Assembly (NCBI RefSeq): GCF_000243115.2
Contig: NZ_CP007035.1
Coordinates: forward strand, 2,790,001-2,854,000
DNA from: Niabella soli DSM 19437
Lineage (GTDB): Bacteria; Bacteroidota; Bacteroidia; Chitinophagales; Chitinophagaceae
DNA length: 64,000 bases
Direction of reading: 5' to 3'
Below are positions 50,177-58,302 of the stretch, piece after piece. The notes beneath the pieces are model-generated. The model searched no databases, was not told the DNA's origin, and saw only the letters and a program-made list of their open reading frames with translations. Position 1 is the first letter of the stretch. The number at the start of each line of letters is the position of its first letter. The position numbers and the translations under genes were made by a program.

Positions 50177-50602
50177 ATGGAATCGCAAACAGTAGTACAG
50201 GAAGTTATTTACAATGCTCCTGTTGAAAAAGTGTGGCAGGCGCTTACCGACAAAGACCAGATGAAACAATGGTATTTTGACATTCCTGATTTTAATACAG
50301 CGCCAGGAAGCCGTTTTGATTTTTATGAAGGTCCGAAAAAAAAATACCGTCACCGGGCTACCATTACCGCATTGATCCCTTTGCAAAAATTACAGCATAC
50401 CTGGGCCCACCCGGATCAAAGCAAGGGCACTTCTTTGCTCACCTGGGAGCTGTTTCCCAAAGGCGATCAAACCCGCGTACACCTCACCCATTCCGGCTTA
50501 GAGCAGTTGGCTGATGGCGGCCCCGCTTTTGCAAAAGAAAATTACGAACAGGGTTGGAATACCATTATGAACACGTCACTTCGCAATTTTCTGGAACGGT
50601 GA
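50177..50602 (+). CDS. SRPBCC (AHSA1-like) domain protein
   Basis: A 141-residue START-fold protein of the AHSA1 branch. The opening strand reads VVQEVIYNAPVEKVWQALTDKDQMKQWYFDIPD and is followed by PGSRFDFYEGPKKKY, KLQHTWAHPDQSKGTSLLTWELFP and RVHLTHSGLEQL, ending with a helix YEQGWNTIMNTSLRNFLE. These domains bind hydrophobic ligands or act as Hsp90 co-chaperone-like modules; function here is unknown. A TAATTTTA -7 lies at 50149-50156. Its 3' end overlaps the convergent MFS gene by 38 bp. Confidence 0.9.
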   Translation: MESQTVVQEVIYNAPVEKVWQALTDKDQMKQWYFDIPDFNTAPGSRFDFYEGPKKKYRHRATITALIPLQKLQHTWAHPDQSKGTSLLTWELFPKGDQTRVHLTHSGLEQLADGGPAFAKENYEQGWNTIMNTSLRNFLER

Positions 50603-51794
50603 GTATTATTTTGGAAGAACCTGTTTTTTGTTTTGTTTCGATCTTCGGTACGGTTTTATAACGCACAATAAAAACAATACACAATCCCAATCCTGAAAGG
50701 GCCAACAGTGCCCCTACCAACGAGGGATAATTATATCCATACCCGTTTTTTAGCGGAACGCCACCCAAAAAGGCCCCCAGGGAATTGGCAATATTAAAAG
50801 CCGCCTGCATGATTGCAGCCGCCATCATTTCTGATTTTTTCGCAGAACGGATCATCATAATATTTACGGGCGTACCCAACGACATGGATAGGGCGCCGCA
50901 AATAAAGGTTAACGCCAAAGCTACCGGCTGATTTCCTGAAAAGAAGAATACACAAACCAATCCTGCCACCATCAGGCCCAATAAGATGGCGGATGCCTTT
51001 GCAGGAGGCATATGGTCTGCCATATAGCCGCCTATAAGGTTTCCGACCACCATGCCGGCTCCCGCAAGGATCATAATCGAAGACATGGTGTTCTCACTAA
51101 ACCCGGTAACCTGTGTCATCAGCGGCGCTATATAACTAAACCAGGCAAACAGGCCTCCAAACCCAATCCCTGTAATGGCAATGATCAGCCAGGATCTTTT
51201 TGTCATCAGGAACTGCATATCTTCTTTAAGACTGGTCACTTTCTGGCTGGGAAGCGCCGGAAGCCAGAAATGCAGAAACAGAATAGTCAGCAGCCCTATT
51301 GATGACACCACACCAAACGCATACCTCCAGTTTAGGTGATGCCCGACAAACGTAACCAGGGGCACCATGGCCAGGTTGGCAACAGTTAACCCTGCAAACA
51401 TCATTGAAATCGCCTGCGCCTGTTTGCCTTCTTTTGCCAGGCGTGAGGCAACGATCGATCCTACACCAAAAAAAGCGCCGTGTGGTAAACCTGAAAAAAA
51501 GCGCGCTAAAAATAAGGTATAGAAGCCGGGGGCCAACGCCGATAACCCGTTAAATAAGGTAAACAGCGCCATTAACCCGATCAGGATTCTTTTAGGCGGA
51601 TATTTAGCCGATAGCGCCACCAGCACCGGGGCGCCTACCACCACTCCCAGTGCATAGGCTGAAATAAGGTAGCCCGCTGCCGGTATGGATATATTCAGCG
51701 AAGCGGCCACATCCGGCAACAAACCCATGATCACAAATTCTGTAGTACCGATGCCTAAGCCCCCCAACGCCAATGGAAATAGTTTTCTATTCAT
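50565..51794 (-). CDS. MFS exporter, AraJ/YdhP-like (DHA1 family)
   Basis: A 409-residue transporter with 12 membrane segments. Family features are GGLGIGTTEFVIMGLLPDVA in TM1, AYALGVVVGAPVLVAL, ARFFSGLPHGAFFGVG and VASRLAKEGKQAQAISMMF, typical of AraJ-type sugar or drug exporters. The C-terminal tail is short and polar (KTGSSKIILTVPENCEVTCS). It overlaps the convergent SRPBCC gene by 38 bp, so collisions of transcription or antisense effects are possible. Substrate unknown. Confidence 0.9.
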   Translation of the reverse strand: MNRKLFPLALGGLGIGTTEFVIMGLLPDVAASLNISIPAAGYLISAYALGVVVGAPVLVALSAKYPPKRILIGLMALFTLFNGLSALAPGFYTLFLARFFSGLPHGAFFGVGSIVASRLAKEGKQAQAISMMFAGLTVANLAMVPLVTFVGHHLNWRYAFGVVSSIGLLTILFLHFWLPALPSQKVTSLKEDMQFLMTKRSWLIIAITGIGFGGLFAWFSYIAPLMTQVTGFSENTMSSIMILAGAGMVVGNLIGGYMADHMPPAKASAILLGLMVAGLVCVFFFSGNQPVALALTFICGALSMSLGTPVNIMMIRSAKKSEMMAAAIMQAAFNIANSLGAFLGGVPLKNGYGYNYPSLVGALLALSGLGLCIVFIVRYKTVPKIETKQKTGSSKIILTVPENCEVTCS

Positions 51795-51896
51795 TCAAAT
51801 TTATTTAATGTGTATAAAGTACACATTTTTAACCAATTAAAAAAATACGGCACCTCAATGGGAAGCGCCGCGGGTGCAAAGGTACAATTTTTTAAA

Positions 51897-52109
51897 TTAA
51901 CCGGCTTTTTCGGCCTTATAACCGTTCTGCAGGAGCGCCTGAACAACGGCTTTTTCGGCAATAGCACTGCCGGTGATCGTTAATATTCTATCTGTATCCT
52001 TCAGGTCAACGGCCCAGTCTTTTACTCCGTTGATGCTGTTCAGCGCCGGAGTTACTTTACTTATGCATCCTTCGCATTTCAGGTTTGTTTTAAATTTTAC
52101 TATGTCCAT
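51897..52109 (-). CDS. HMA domain metallochaperone-like protein
   Basis: A 70-residue heavy-metal-associated domain with the CxxC pair in LKCEGCISKV (Cys12, Cys15), preceded by DIVKFKTN and followed by INGVKDWAVDLKDTDRILTI and LLQNGYKAEKAG. It is the fold of copper chaperones (CopZ/Atx1), but the motif is CEGC rather than the MxCxxC form, so the metal is not certain. No P-type ATPase or copper gene lies nearby. A -7-like GAACTTTG sits 22 nt upstream on the minus strand. Confidence 0.9.
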   Translation of the reverse strand: MDIVKFKTNLKCEGCISKVTPALNSINGVKDWAVDLKDTDRILTITGSAIAEKAVVQALLQNGYKAEKAG

Positions 52110-52284
52110 TTTTTTGAGATTTATTTATACAAAGTTCCTAAGAACCGATACTATGGTTGTTACAGCATTCCTTCCATTATTTACAACATTTCCGGTTGCC
52201 GCAGCAACTTTTTACATTATTCCTTGTTCTATCCATTACCGCTATTAAATAATTGACAGTTAAAGGCAATTAAAACATCGCACC

Positions 52285-53301
52285 ATGACAGGAAATCCGT
52301 TAACCGGCGTCCGCTACTCCATACTGGATCTTGCAACGGTTTGCAAAGGCGACACTGTTCACCAAACCTTTGAACGCAGTCTGCACACCGCACAGCACGC
52401 AGAAACCTTGGGCTATACGCGTTATTGGTTCTCCGAACATCATAATATGGAAAGCGTGGCCAGCGCCGCTACTTCCCTGCTGATCGGGTATGTGGCCGGG
52501 GGCACCCAAACGATCCGCGTGGGTTCCGGCGGTATCATGCTGCCCAATCATTCACCGCTGATCGTTGCGGAACAATTTGGAACGCTGGGCACCCTATACC
52601 CGCACCGTATCGACCTTGGGTTGGGCCGCGCCCCGGGCACGGATGCGCTAACGGCCATGACCATCCGGCAGGCTCCTATTAATATGCCTTACGATTTTAA
52701 GGAAGCCATTGAATCCTTGCAACAATATTTCAGGAAAGAAAATAAAACGGCAAAAGTGCGGGCATTGCCCGGGGAAGGCGTTGCCCTTCCGATATGGATC
52801 TTAGGCTCCAGCACAGACAGCGCCTTCCTTGCTGCCGAAATGGGGTTGCCGTACGCATTTGCCGCCCATTTTGCACCGCAGCAGCTAAAAGCCGCCCTGG
52901 AAATTTATCACAGCCGTTTTCAGCCGTCCGCTGTTTTAAAAGAACCGTATGCGATGGCCTGTGTTAATGTTATTGCTGCAGACAGTACTGCAGAAGCGGC
53001 ATCCCTTTCAACCTCCTTATACCGCATGTTCCTGGGCATTTTTACCAACAGCCGCTCACCCTTGCAACCGCCGATCCCTTATGAAGAAATGGAGCAGTTA
53101 TGGACGCCGGAACAAAAATATGGGGTAATGCATATGCTATCGGAAAGTTTTATTGGCACCAAAGAAAAGATCAAAGAGGAACTTACTGATTTCGTTACCG
53201 CAACCGGCGTTAAAGAATTAATGCTTATTTCACAGGTTTTTGATCAGCAAAAAAAATTGCATTCTTACTCCCTTATCAGCAACTTGTTTAAGGGCCGCTG
53301 A
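52285..53301 (+). CDS. luciferase-like flavin-dependent oxidoreductase (LLM class, MsnO8 type)
   Basis: A 338-residue TIM-barrel flavin-dependent monooxygenase of the luciferase-like superfamily. It has SILDLATVCKGDTVHQTF, AETLGYTRYWFSEHHNM, LLIGYVAGGTQTIRVGSGGIML, SPLIVAEQFGTLGTLYPHR and LGLGRAPGTD, all typical of the MsnO8 group that uses FMNH2 from a separate reductase. Substrate unknown. The start at 52285 agrees with the family. It converges with the HdeD gene across a 38-bp gap. Confidence 0.92.
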   Translation: MTGNPLTGVRYSILDLATVCKGDTVHQTFERSLHTAQHAETLGYTRYWFSEHHNMESVASAATSLLIGYVAGGTQTIRVGSGGIMLPNHSPLIVAEQFGTLGTLYPHRIDLGLGRAPGTDALTAMTIRQAPINMPYDFKEAIESLQQYFRKENKTAKVRALPGEGVALPIWILGSSTDSAFLAAEMGLPYAFAAHFAPQQLKAALEIYHSRFQPSAVLKEPYAMACVNVIAADSTAEAASLSTSLYRMFLGIFTNSRSPLQPPIPYEEMEQLWTPEQKYGVMHMLSESFIGTKEKIKEELTDFVTATGVKELMLISQVFDQQKKLHSYSLISNLFKGR

Positions 53302-53339
53302 TCAAAGTGCAACCCCGTGGCTGTCTTTTTTTGCAACCA

Positions 53340-53906
53340 CTACAAAGCCTGTAGCCGGTTCTTAATACTTTTTAACCGCAGGGAAAGCGCTACCTGGGCA
53401 ACGCCCAGCATCAATACCGCTACAGCAGTGTAAACTACGATGGTAAGCCCACCAAATACAGGGTTCGAGATCATCATCAGGGCAAAAACAATACCTAATA
53501 TGGCCGCCATCAACGCCCAGCCCCAGCCCGATATGCCCAGTTTTTTCAACGCAAATGCGTGCATAATCCCCAGCACAGCCCGGAACAGGATCACAAACCC
53601 GATATACATCGGCAACACCGCCATGGTAAGCACAGGCGATGCAATCAGGAAGATCCCAAACACGGTGTCCACAATGCCGCCAAAAAGCGCCCAGCCCCAG
53701 CCCGCATCATGCCTCTTACTACTTACGGCATACAATACTTCAAAAATACCGGAGACCAAAAAAGCCGCGGCAAAAAAAACGGACAAGGCAAGGTAAGAAG
53801 CCAGCGGCTGATTCAAAATATAAAATCCCAATAAAATAAATAAGATACCCGAAACCAGGAGCAACCACCAATTCTTCAATCGCTCCTGCAGCATTTGTGT
53901 AGCCAT
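53340..53906 (-). CDS. HdeD/DUF308 membrane protein
   Basis: A 188-residue protein with six membrane segments arranged as three similar hairpins, the DUF308 repeat (for example GILFILLGFYILNQPLA, GGIVDTVFGIFLIASPVL, MAAILGIVFALMMISNPVF). It is named for E. coli HdeD, which aids acid resistance. The motif GWGWALFGG appears and recurs as GWGWALMAA. A minus-strand TAATTTTA -7 is at 53950-53957. No acid-resistance partner is nearby, so the name does not imply that role. Confidence 0.9.
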   Translation of the reverse strand: MATQMLQERLKNWWLLLVSGILFILLGFYILNQPLASYLALSVFFAAAFLVSGIFEVLYAVSSKRHDAGWGWALFGGIVDTVFGIFLIASPVLTMAVLPMYIGFVILFRAVLGIMHAFALKKLGISGWGWALMAAILGIVFALMMISNPVFGGLTIVVYTAVAVLMLGVAQVALSLRLKSIKNRLQAL

Positions 53907-54014
53907 TGTTTTTTGTTTTTGTGGTGAAGGACAAACTCTTTTACACCATTAAAATTACGCTATAGTTTCGCAACGTTCAAAAAACAATGTTTGACCCATA
54001 TTCTGTAATTATCG

Positions 54015-54022
54015 TATCTTCC
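54015..54022 (+). promoter_or_regulatory. -7 element of the serine hydrolase gene
   Basis: TATCTTCC, one mismatch from TAnnTTTG, preceded by TTTG about 21 nt upstream and followed 19 nt later by the ATG at 54042. Confidence 0.45.
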
Positions 54023-54041
54023 TTACAAGAATTGTTCGCTA

Positions 54042-55172
54042 ATGAAATATTGTCTTTTTGTTTGGTTGCTGGCCTGCAGTGCAATGTTGCCCACCAGCGC
54101 ACAGCATGTTGCTGATGCAGCTATCCTGAAATTGATGGATCAATATAACGCAATCGGGCTGTCTGTTGCCGTTGTAAAGAACAATAAAATCATTTATAAC
54201 AAATCTTATGGCTATAAAAACAGGGAAGATAAAACCCTGATTCAAAATACCGATCTGTTCCGTATTGCATCGATCTCCAAATCTTTTACCGCAACCTCGC
54301 TGATGCAACTGGTTGACGCAGGAAAGATCAGTTTAGATGATGAAGCATCCAAACTGATCGGCTTTAAAATCAATAACCCAAAATTTCCCGATGTCCCGAT
54401 CACCTTGCGCATGCTGCTGTCGCACACCTCCAGCCTGAATGACCAAAACGGTTACTTCAACCTGGATGTGATCAACCCGGGTAAAAACCCCGATTGGGCC
54501 CGGTGTTACAATGATTATAAACCCGGAACCGGTTATGAATACTGCAACCTGAACTTTAATCTTGCCGGAAGTATTCTTGAAAAGATAACAGGCGTGCGCT
54601 TTGACCAATACGTACAACAACACATCCTGCTGCCCCTGCATCTTTACGGCGGGTATAATGTTGATTCGCTCGACAGGAACCGCCTGGTGCCGCTGTATGA
54701 ATATAACGATTCAACCAAAAGCTTTGCGGTAGCGCCCCGCGCTTATGCATCGCCCAAAGCAACCCTGGCGCACTATACAATGGGCTACAGCACGCCTGTT
54801 TTCTCACCTACCGGCGGTATGAAAATATCTGCACTGGACCTGGCAAAGTACATGATGCTGCACATGAATTACGGCACCGGCAATGGCGTGCGGATCATTT
54901 CGGAACAAAGCAGTAAGACGATGCAAACCAAGCTTTCTGATAAAGAGCATTACGGGTTGGCCTTATACTATACTGATAGCCTGATCGCAGGGAAACGAAT
55001 GGTAGGGCATACGGGAGATGCCTACGGTTTGTACAGCAGTATGTTCTTCCAACCCGAAGAAAAATTCGGGTTTGTAGTCATCACTAACGGTTGTCTTCTT
55101 CAATATAAAAATTCGGTAGTAGCCTTGCTGTATGATGCGATAAATCTTCTTTACCAGGATTTCATTCAATGA
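54042..55172 (+). CDS. exported serine hydrolase, beta-lactamase class C fold
   Basis: A 376-residue protein with a Sec signal (MKYCLFVWLLACSAMLPTSAQ). The nucleophile motif SxxK is SISK in FRIASISKSFTA; the second motif YxN is YCN in GYEYCNLNF; the third, HTG, is in MVGHTGDAYGLYSS. Such proteins are D-aminopeptidases, esterases or carboxypeptidases acting in the periplasm; true beta-lactamase activity is not implied. It has its own promoter and converges with the TlpA-like gene across 12 bp. Confidence 0.92.
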   Translation: MKYCLFVWLLACSAMLPTSAQHVADAAILKLMDQYNAIGLSVAVVKNNKIIYNKSYGYKNREDKTLIQNTDLFRIASISKSFTATSLMQLVDAGKISLDDEASKLIGFKINNPKFPDVPITLRMLLSHTSSLNDQNGYFNLDVINPGKNPDWARCYNDYKPGTGYEYCNLNFNLAGSILEKITGVRFDQYVQQHILLPLHLYGGYNVDSLDRNRLVPLYEYNDSTKSFAVAPRAYASPKATLAHYTMGYSTPVFSPTGGMKISALDLAKYMMLHMNYGTGNGVRIISEQSSKTMQTKLSDKEHYGLALYYTDSLIAGKRMVGHTGDAYGLYSSMFFQPEEKFGFVVITNGCLLQYKNSVVALLYDAINLLYQDFIQ

Positions 55173-55184
55173 TGATACCTGATG

Positions 55185-55748
55185 TTAATGCTCCAGCAGA
55201 TCAACATATTCCTGCGTATCATAGTTTTCCATGCCCACCATACTTTTTATTAACGCGCCCTTCTCGTCAAAAATAAAAGTAGCGGGGATGCCTTCCACAT
55301 TAAATAAGGACGGTAGCTGCTCTCCAGGGAAGAAGACGGGCAACTCAATTTGCTGAGCTTTTTTAAATCCGATGCCGGCAGCGGGATCGTCGTCGACCGA
55401 TAATAAAACAAACGTTACTTTATTTTTATCTGTTTTTTTAGATAATTTCTGAATGGAAGGCATTTCTGCACGGCAGGGCGGGCACCAGGAAGCCCATATA
55501 TTTACAAATACCTTTTTACCTTTTAATGAATCAAGCGCCACGGCCCGTCCCTGTTCATCCATCATTTTAAAATGGGGAAGACCTGCAGTATGACTGCTAT
55601 CTGCAGCAGGCTGATGCACGGTATCGTTTTGCACCGGCGCTGCAACAGTACCTGCCGCTTCCGCCGTTTTTTTATCCGCCCCGCTTTTACAGGCGGCTAT
55701 TGTCAGTAGTGCAGAAAGCAATGCACCTGAAATAATTCTTGTTGTCAT
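55185..55748 (-). CDS. TlpA-like thioredoxin lipoprotein
   Basis: A 187-residue lipoprotein (lipobox TIAAC, Cys20) with a thioredoxin-fold domain. The active site is CPPC in IWASWCPPCRAEMPSI, and the cis-proline is in GIPATFIF. TlpA/ResA-like proteins reduce disulfides of cytochrome c or other exported proteins. The linker (about 24-55) is Ala/Pro/Ser-rich, typical of an outer- or inner-membrane tether. A minus-strand TATCTTTA -7 at 55759-55766 ends 10 nt before the ATG. No cytochrome gene is nearby. Confidence 0.92.
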   Translation of the reverse strand: MTTRIISGALLSALLTIAACKSGADKKTAEAAGTVAAPVQNDTVHQPAADSSHTAGLPHFKMMDEQGRAVALDSLKGKKVFVNIWASWCPPCRAEMPSIQKLSKKTDKNKVTFVLLSVDDDPAAGIGFKKAQQIELPVFFPGEQLPSLFNVEGIPATFIFDEKGALIKSMVGMENYDTQEYVDLLEH

Positions 55749-55758
55749 TTACTGGTTT

Positions 55759-55766
55759 TAAAGATA
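55759..55766 (-). promoter_or_regulatory. -7 element of the TlpA-like gene
   Basis: Minus-strand TATCTTTA, 10 nt from the ATG at 55748. Confidence 0.5.
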
Positions 55767-55864
55767 TGCCGGATACTATTCAATTTACCGGATCGATGCG
55801 AATATAGACAAAAGCCCCGTAACCGGCGGCGTACCGCTCACCACACCAATAGCCAACCCTATTC

Positions 55865-56827
55865 CTAAATAGCCGCGTCCCCGAAGTGGGTGTACTCATT
55901 CAGCTTGGAAAGCTCTACTACAGTACCTTTTCCTTCCGGGGATTCATAGTATACCGGAACAAATTTTGCGCCATTCACAAACTCATCAAAGGTGTAGCTG
56001 GTGCGGGCTATAACGGTATTGGAAAAATCTTCATCAAATGCCTTCAGATACACCATCATTTCAAAATCGGCCGCCGCCAGCTCTTCCATCGTCATATTAT
56101 AGACAGGACTGTCTTCGTTAATCGGATGCACTACCGTCCAGGTAATATGCAAGGTATTAATCGTATTGAATTGCAGGGGTAGTGAATAATATTTATAATT
56201 GGTGTCCCCGTTCGTATTAACCAGCATACTTATTGTTACCTGTATCGACACTTCGCTCAGCGTTGCATTTTTTATAGGCGCCAGCCGGAACATGATCGAC
56301 TTGCCGCCCCGAAAAGGAGCGATAACGGCATGTTTACTAAACCGGATATAGGCTCTGGGTTTTACAAACCGGCCGTACAGCAGGCCGGTGATGATGGCCA
56401 GCGTCAATATGCCCACCAACGCCTCAATAGAGGCAATCGTATTAGTAATAAATCCCACAGGGCTGATACGTCCATAACCAACCGTAGTAAGTGTTTGAGA
56501 CGAAAAAAAATAGGCTTCCTCAAAAGTCTCGAGGGGCGTTCCCCTCACTAATCCCTGCAAATGAGGGATACAGAAAAAATAATAAACCGTTGCAAATAAA
56601 AAGTTGATGGTGGTATAAAAGCCAAGGATCAGCAATACAAATTTAACGTTCCCGAGGTTGATCAGATAGTTATAGATACTGTATTTATCAAAAACAGAAC
56701 CGGTCTTATTAATAACATTTGCAGACCCGTCCTTATTAATAAAACGGGCGAATTTAGAACTGACGGCTGTGTTTAATCCCGTATTATCAACGGTTTTGCC
56801 CATATCGCGTTTTCTGCCTATTGCCAT
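55865..56827 (-). CDS. inward-rectifier (Kir-type) potassium channel
   Basis: A 320-residue bacterial Kir-like channel. The N-terminus is cytoplasmic; TM1 lies about 58-82, the pore helix and filter TLTTVGYGRISP follow (TVGYG selectivity filter), then TM2 (about 130-152) and a long C-terminal cytoplasmic Ig-like domain (FVKPRAYIRFSKHAVIAPF onwards) characteristic of the KirBac family. It gates potassium flux across the inner membrane. It lies downstream of the EamA gene on the same strand, with a gap full of heptad repeats, so cotranscription is uncertain. Confidence 0.93.
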   Translation of the reverse strand: MAIGRKRDMGKTVDNTGLNTAVSSKFARFINKDGSANVINKTGSVFDKYSIYNYLINLGNVKFVLLILGFYTTINFLFATVYYFFCIPHLQGLVRGTPLETFEEAYFFSSQTLTTVGYGRISPVGFITNTIASIEALVGILTLAIITGLLYGRFVKPRAYIRFSKHAVIAPFRGGKSIMFRLAPIKNATLSEVSIQVTISMLVNTNGDTNYKYYSLPLQFNTINTLHITWTVVHPINEDSPVYNMTMEELAAADFEMMVYLKAFDEDFSNTVIARTSYTFDEFVNGAKFVPVYYESPEGKGTVVELSKLNEYTHFGDAAI

Positions 56828-56866
56828 TGTGTGAAATTATCGAAAAGCGACAATATTTCAAACGGG

Positions 56867-57020
56867 GATGCTGAATGCAGAACGCAAAATGCTGAATGCA
56901 AGATCAGGAGCCGGGAATCTGTATTCTGGGATAGATGACCAACGTCAAACGCCAGGCGATAACCGAAGAACGCAAACTGAACCTGCAAACTGAACCTGCA
57001 ACCTGAAACCTGCAACCTGA
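56867..57020. repeat. two heptanucleotide arrays, units AATGCWR and AACCTGM
   Basis: Block 1 (56867-56901): GATGCTG, AATGCAG, AACGCAA, AATGCTG, AATGCAA in register. Block 2 (56934-57020): GATGACC, AACGTCA, AACGCCA and so on, ending AACCTGC, AACCTGA, AACCTGC, AACCTGA with one 1-bp slip. Block 2 abuts the stop codon of the EamA gene (57021-57023). This is the longest such tract in the window. Confidence 0.75.
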
Positions 57021-57437
57021 TCAGGCCTTGATCATCAAAATGGAACCAGCGGCGATCAGCACCACGCCCAACAAAATTTTCCAGTTAAAAGATTCACTTA
57101 GAAAAAGAAGCGATAAAATAAAAACAAACGGAACGCTTAATTTGTCCACTGCCGCTACCTGTGCCGCCCGGCCCAGTTGCAGCGCACGAAAATAACATAG
57201 CCAGGAAAGGCCGGTAGCTACGGCGGATATTATTAAAAAAATAAGCGAGTGTTTCGATATTGTGGCCAGCCCCTTCTGCTTCTGTTTTACAAAAACAATA
57301 GCCCAGGCAATGACCAATATTACTACTGTTCTGATGGCGGTGGCCAGGTTGGAGTTAACATTTTCAACACCTATTTTTGAAAAAATAGCGGTAAGGGCTG
57401 CGAAGAAAGCGGATAACAATGCATAGTACCACCACAT
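57021..57437 (-). CDS. half-size EamA/DMT transporter
   Basis: A 138-residue protein with five membrane segments, one EamA unit rather than the usual two. Sequence runs WWYYALLSAFFAALTAIFSKIG, VVILVIAWAIVF, LIFLIISAVATGLSWLCYF, then RALQLGRAAQVAAVDKLSVP and ILLGVVLIAAGSILM. Half-size members form dimers and export small metabolites. It begins 9 nt after the PAP2 phosphatase stop and is probably cotranscribed. Its stop codon joins a long heptad array. Confidence 0.9.
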   Translation of the reverse strand: MWWYYALLSAFFAALTAIFSKIGVENVNSNLATAIRTVVILVIAWAIVFVKQKQKGLATISKHSLIFLIISAVATGLSWLCYFRALQLGRAAQVAAVDKLSVPFVFILSLLFLSESFNWKILLGVVLIAAGSILMIKA

Positions 57438-57446
57438 AATAAAAAT

Positions 57447-58238
57447 TTAGGGTAATAGTTTAACGAAGCCTAATCCATAGGAGTGAGCTGCCACCTGCGG
57501 GTAAAAATAGACGGTTTTATTTTCCTTGTTCTTTTTATTTCCGATCTGCAATTTGTTATAGAGGAGATAAGAGAGGTTGGTAGACGCAATACCAAAACCA
57601 GCGCCGGCAACAATATCGCCCAGCCAGTGCCGGTTTTTATACATACGCAACGCCCCCGTTGCTGTTGCGGCAACATAACCACCAATGCCGTACCAGGGCG
57701 ATACATCCTTATATTCCCGTCGTAAAAATTCGGCGGAAGCAAATGCTGTTGAAGTGTGCCCGGAGGGATAGGACAAATTATTGCTGCCGTCAGGCCGCTC
57801 TTCTTTGGTAAGATGTTTCAGCGGCGTAACAAGGGCTGCGTTGATCCCAAGGGCCATTCCGTAAAGGATCAATTCGTGGGGAGCCGTATTTTTTCCCTTT
57901 ATCCCCAGTGCCTGTAAACCAAAAACCGCCGCACCTGGTGCAAATTGTAAGACGTTATCCACGCGGGTTTTGAAGCCCGGGTGGCTCTGTGTAATTTTAT
58001 CCTGCAAGGTTACATTCCAACGCTTTAAACCGGTACCATCAATAAGCGAACCTGCCGCAATTAATGCAGCGGGTGCAATAAATTGCTTTATTTTGATCTC
58101 ATTGCCCGAGGCGGGTGCTGTGGCTTCTATTGAATCTGCAGGTGCCGCGGGAGGTTGGCCTCCTGCAACGGCAGCATCCTGTGCAAACACTCCTGCACTT
58201 CCGGAAAACAACAGAATGATCAGCACAATTTTCTTCAT
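57447..58238 (-). CDS. PAP2 family phosphatase
   Basis: A 263-residue phosphatidic-acid-phosphatase-like protein with a Sec signal peptide (MKKIVLIILLFSGSAGVFAQ). The signature is complete: KHLTKEERPDG (KxxxxxxRP), SYPSGHTSTAFA (PSGH) and MYKNRHWLGDIVAG (RxxxxxHxxxD equivalent). An ORF extension to 58289 exists, but the ATG at 58238 gives the signal peptide. It removes phosphate from a lipid such as undecaprenyl pyrophosphate or from an LPS-type molecule. It lies between the TonB receptor and EamA genes on the minus strand. Confidence 0.9.
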   Translation of the reverse strand: MKKIVLIILLFSGSAGVFAQDAAVAGGQPPAAPADSIEATAPASGNEIKIKQFIAPAALIAAGSLIDGTGLKRWNVTLQDKITQSHPGFKTRVDNVLQFAPGAAVFGLQALGIKGKNTAPHELILYGMALGINAALVTPLKHLTKEERPDGSNNLSYPSGHTSTAFASAEFLRREYKDVSPWYGIGGYVAATATGALRMYKNRHWLGDIVAGAGFGIASTNLSYLLYNKLQIGNKKNKENKTVYFYPQVAAHSYGLGFVKLLP

Positions 58239-58302
58239 CAGCCTATTCTTTGTTGATCGCTTTTCAGCAAATATTTTCTTAACAAGCAACCTCTCTTCCT
58301 GC

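Noticed and set aside
51897-52109. HMA protein as a copper chaperone of a copper-export operon
   Set aside because: No P-type ATPase, CopY/CueR or multicopper oxidase gene is nearby.
54042-55172. Serine hydrolase as an antibiotic-resistance beta-lactamase
   Set aside because: The SxxK, YxN and HTG motifs are shared by many D-aminopeptidases and esterases, and nothing indicates beta-lactamase specificity.
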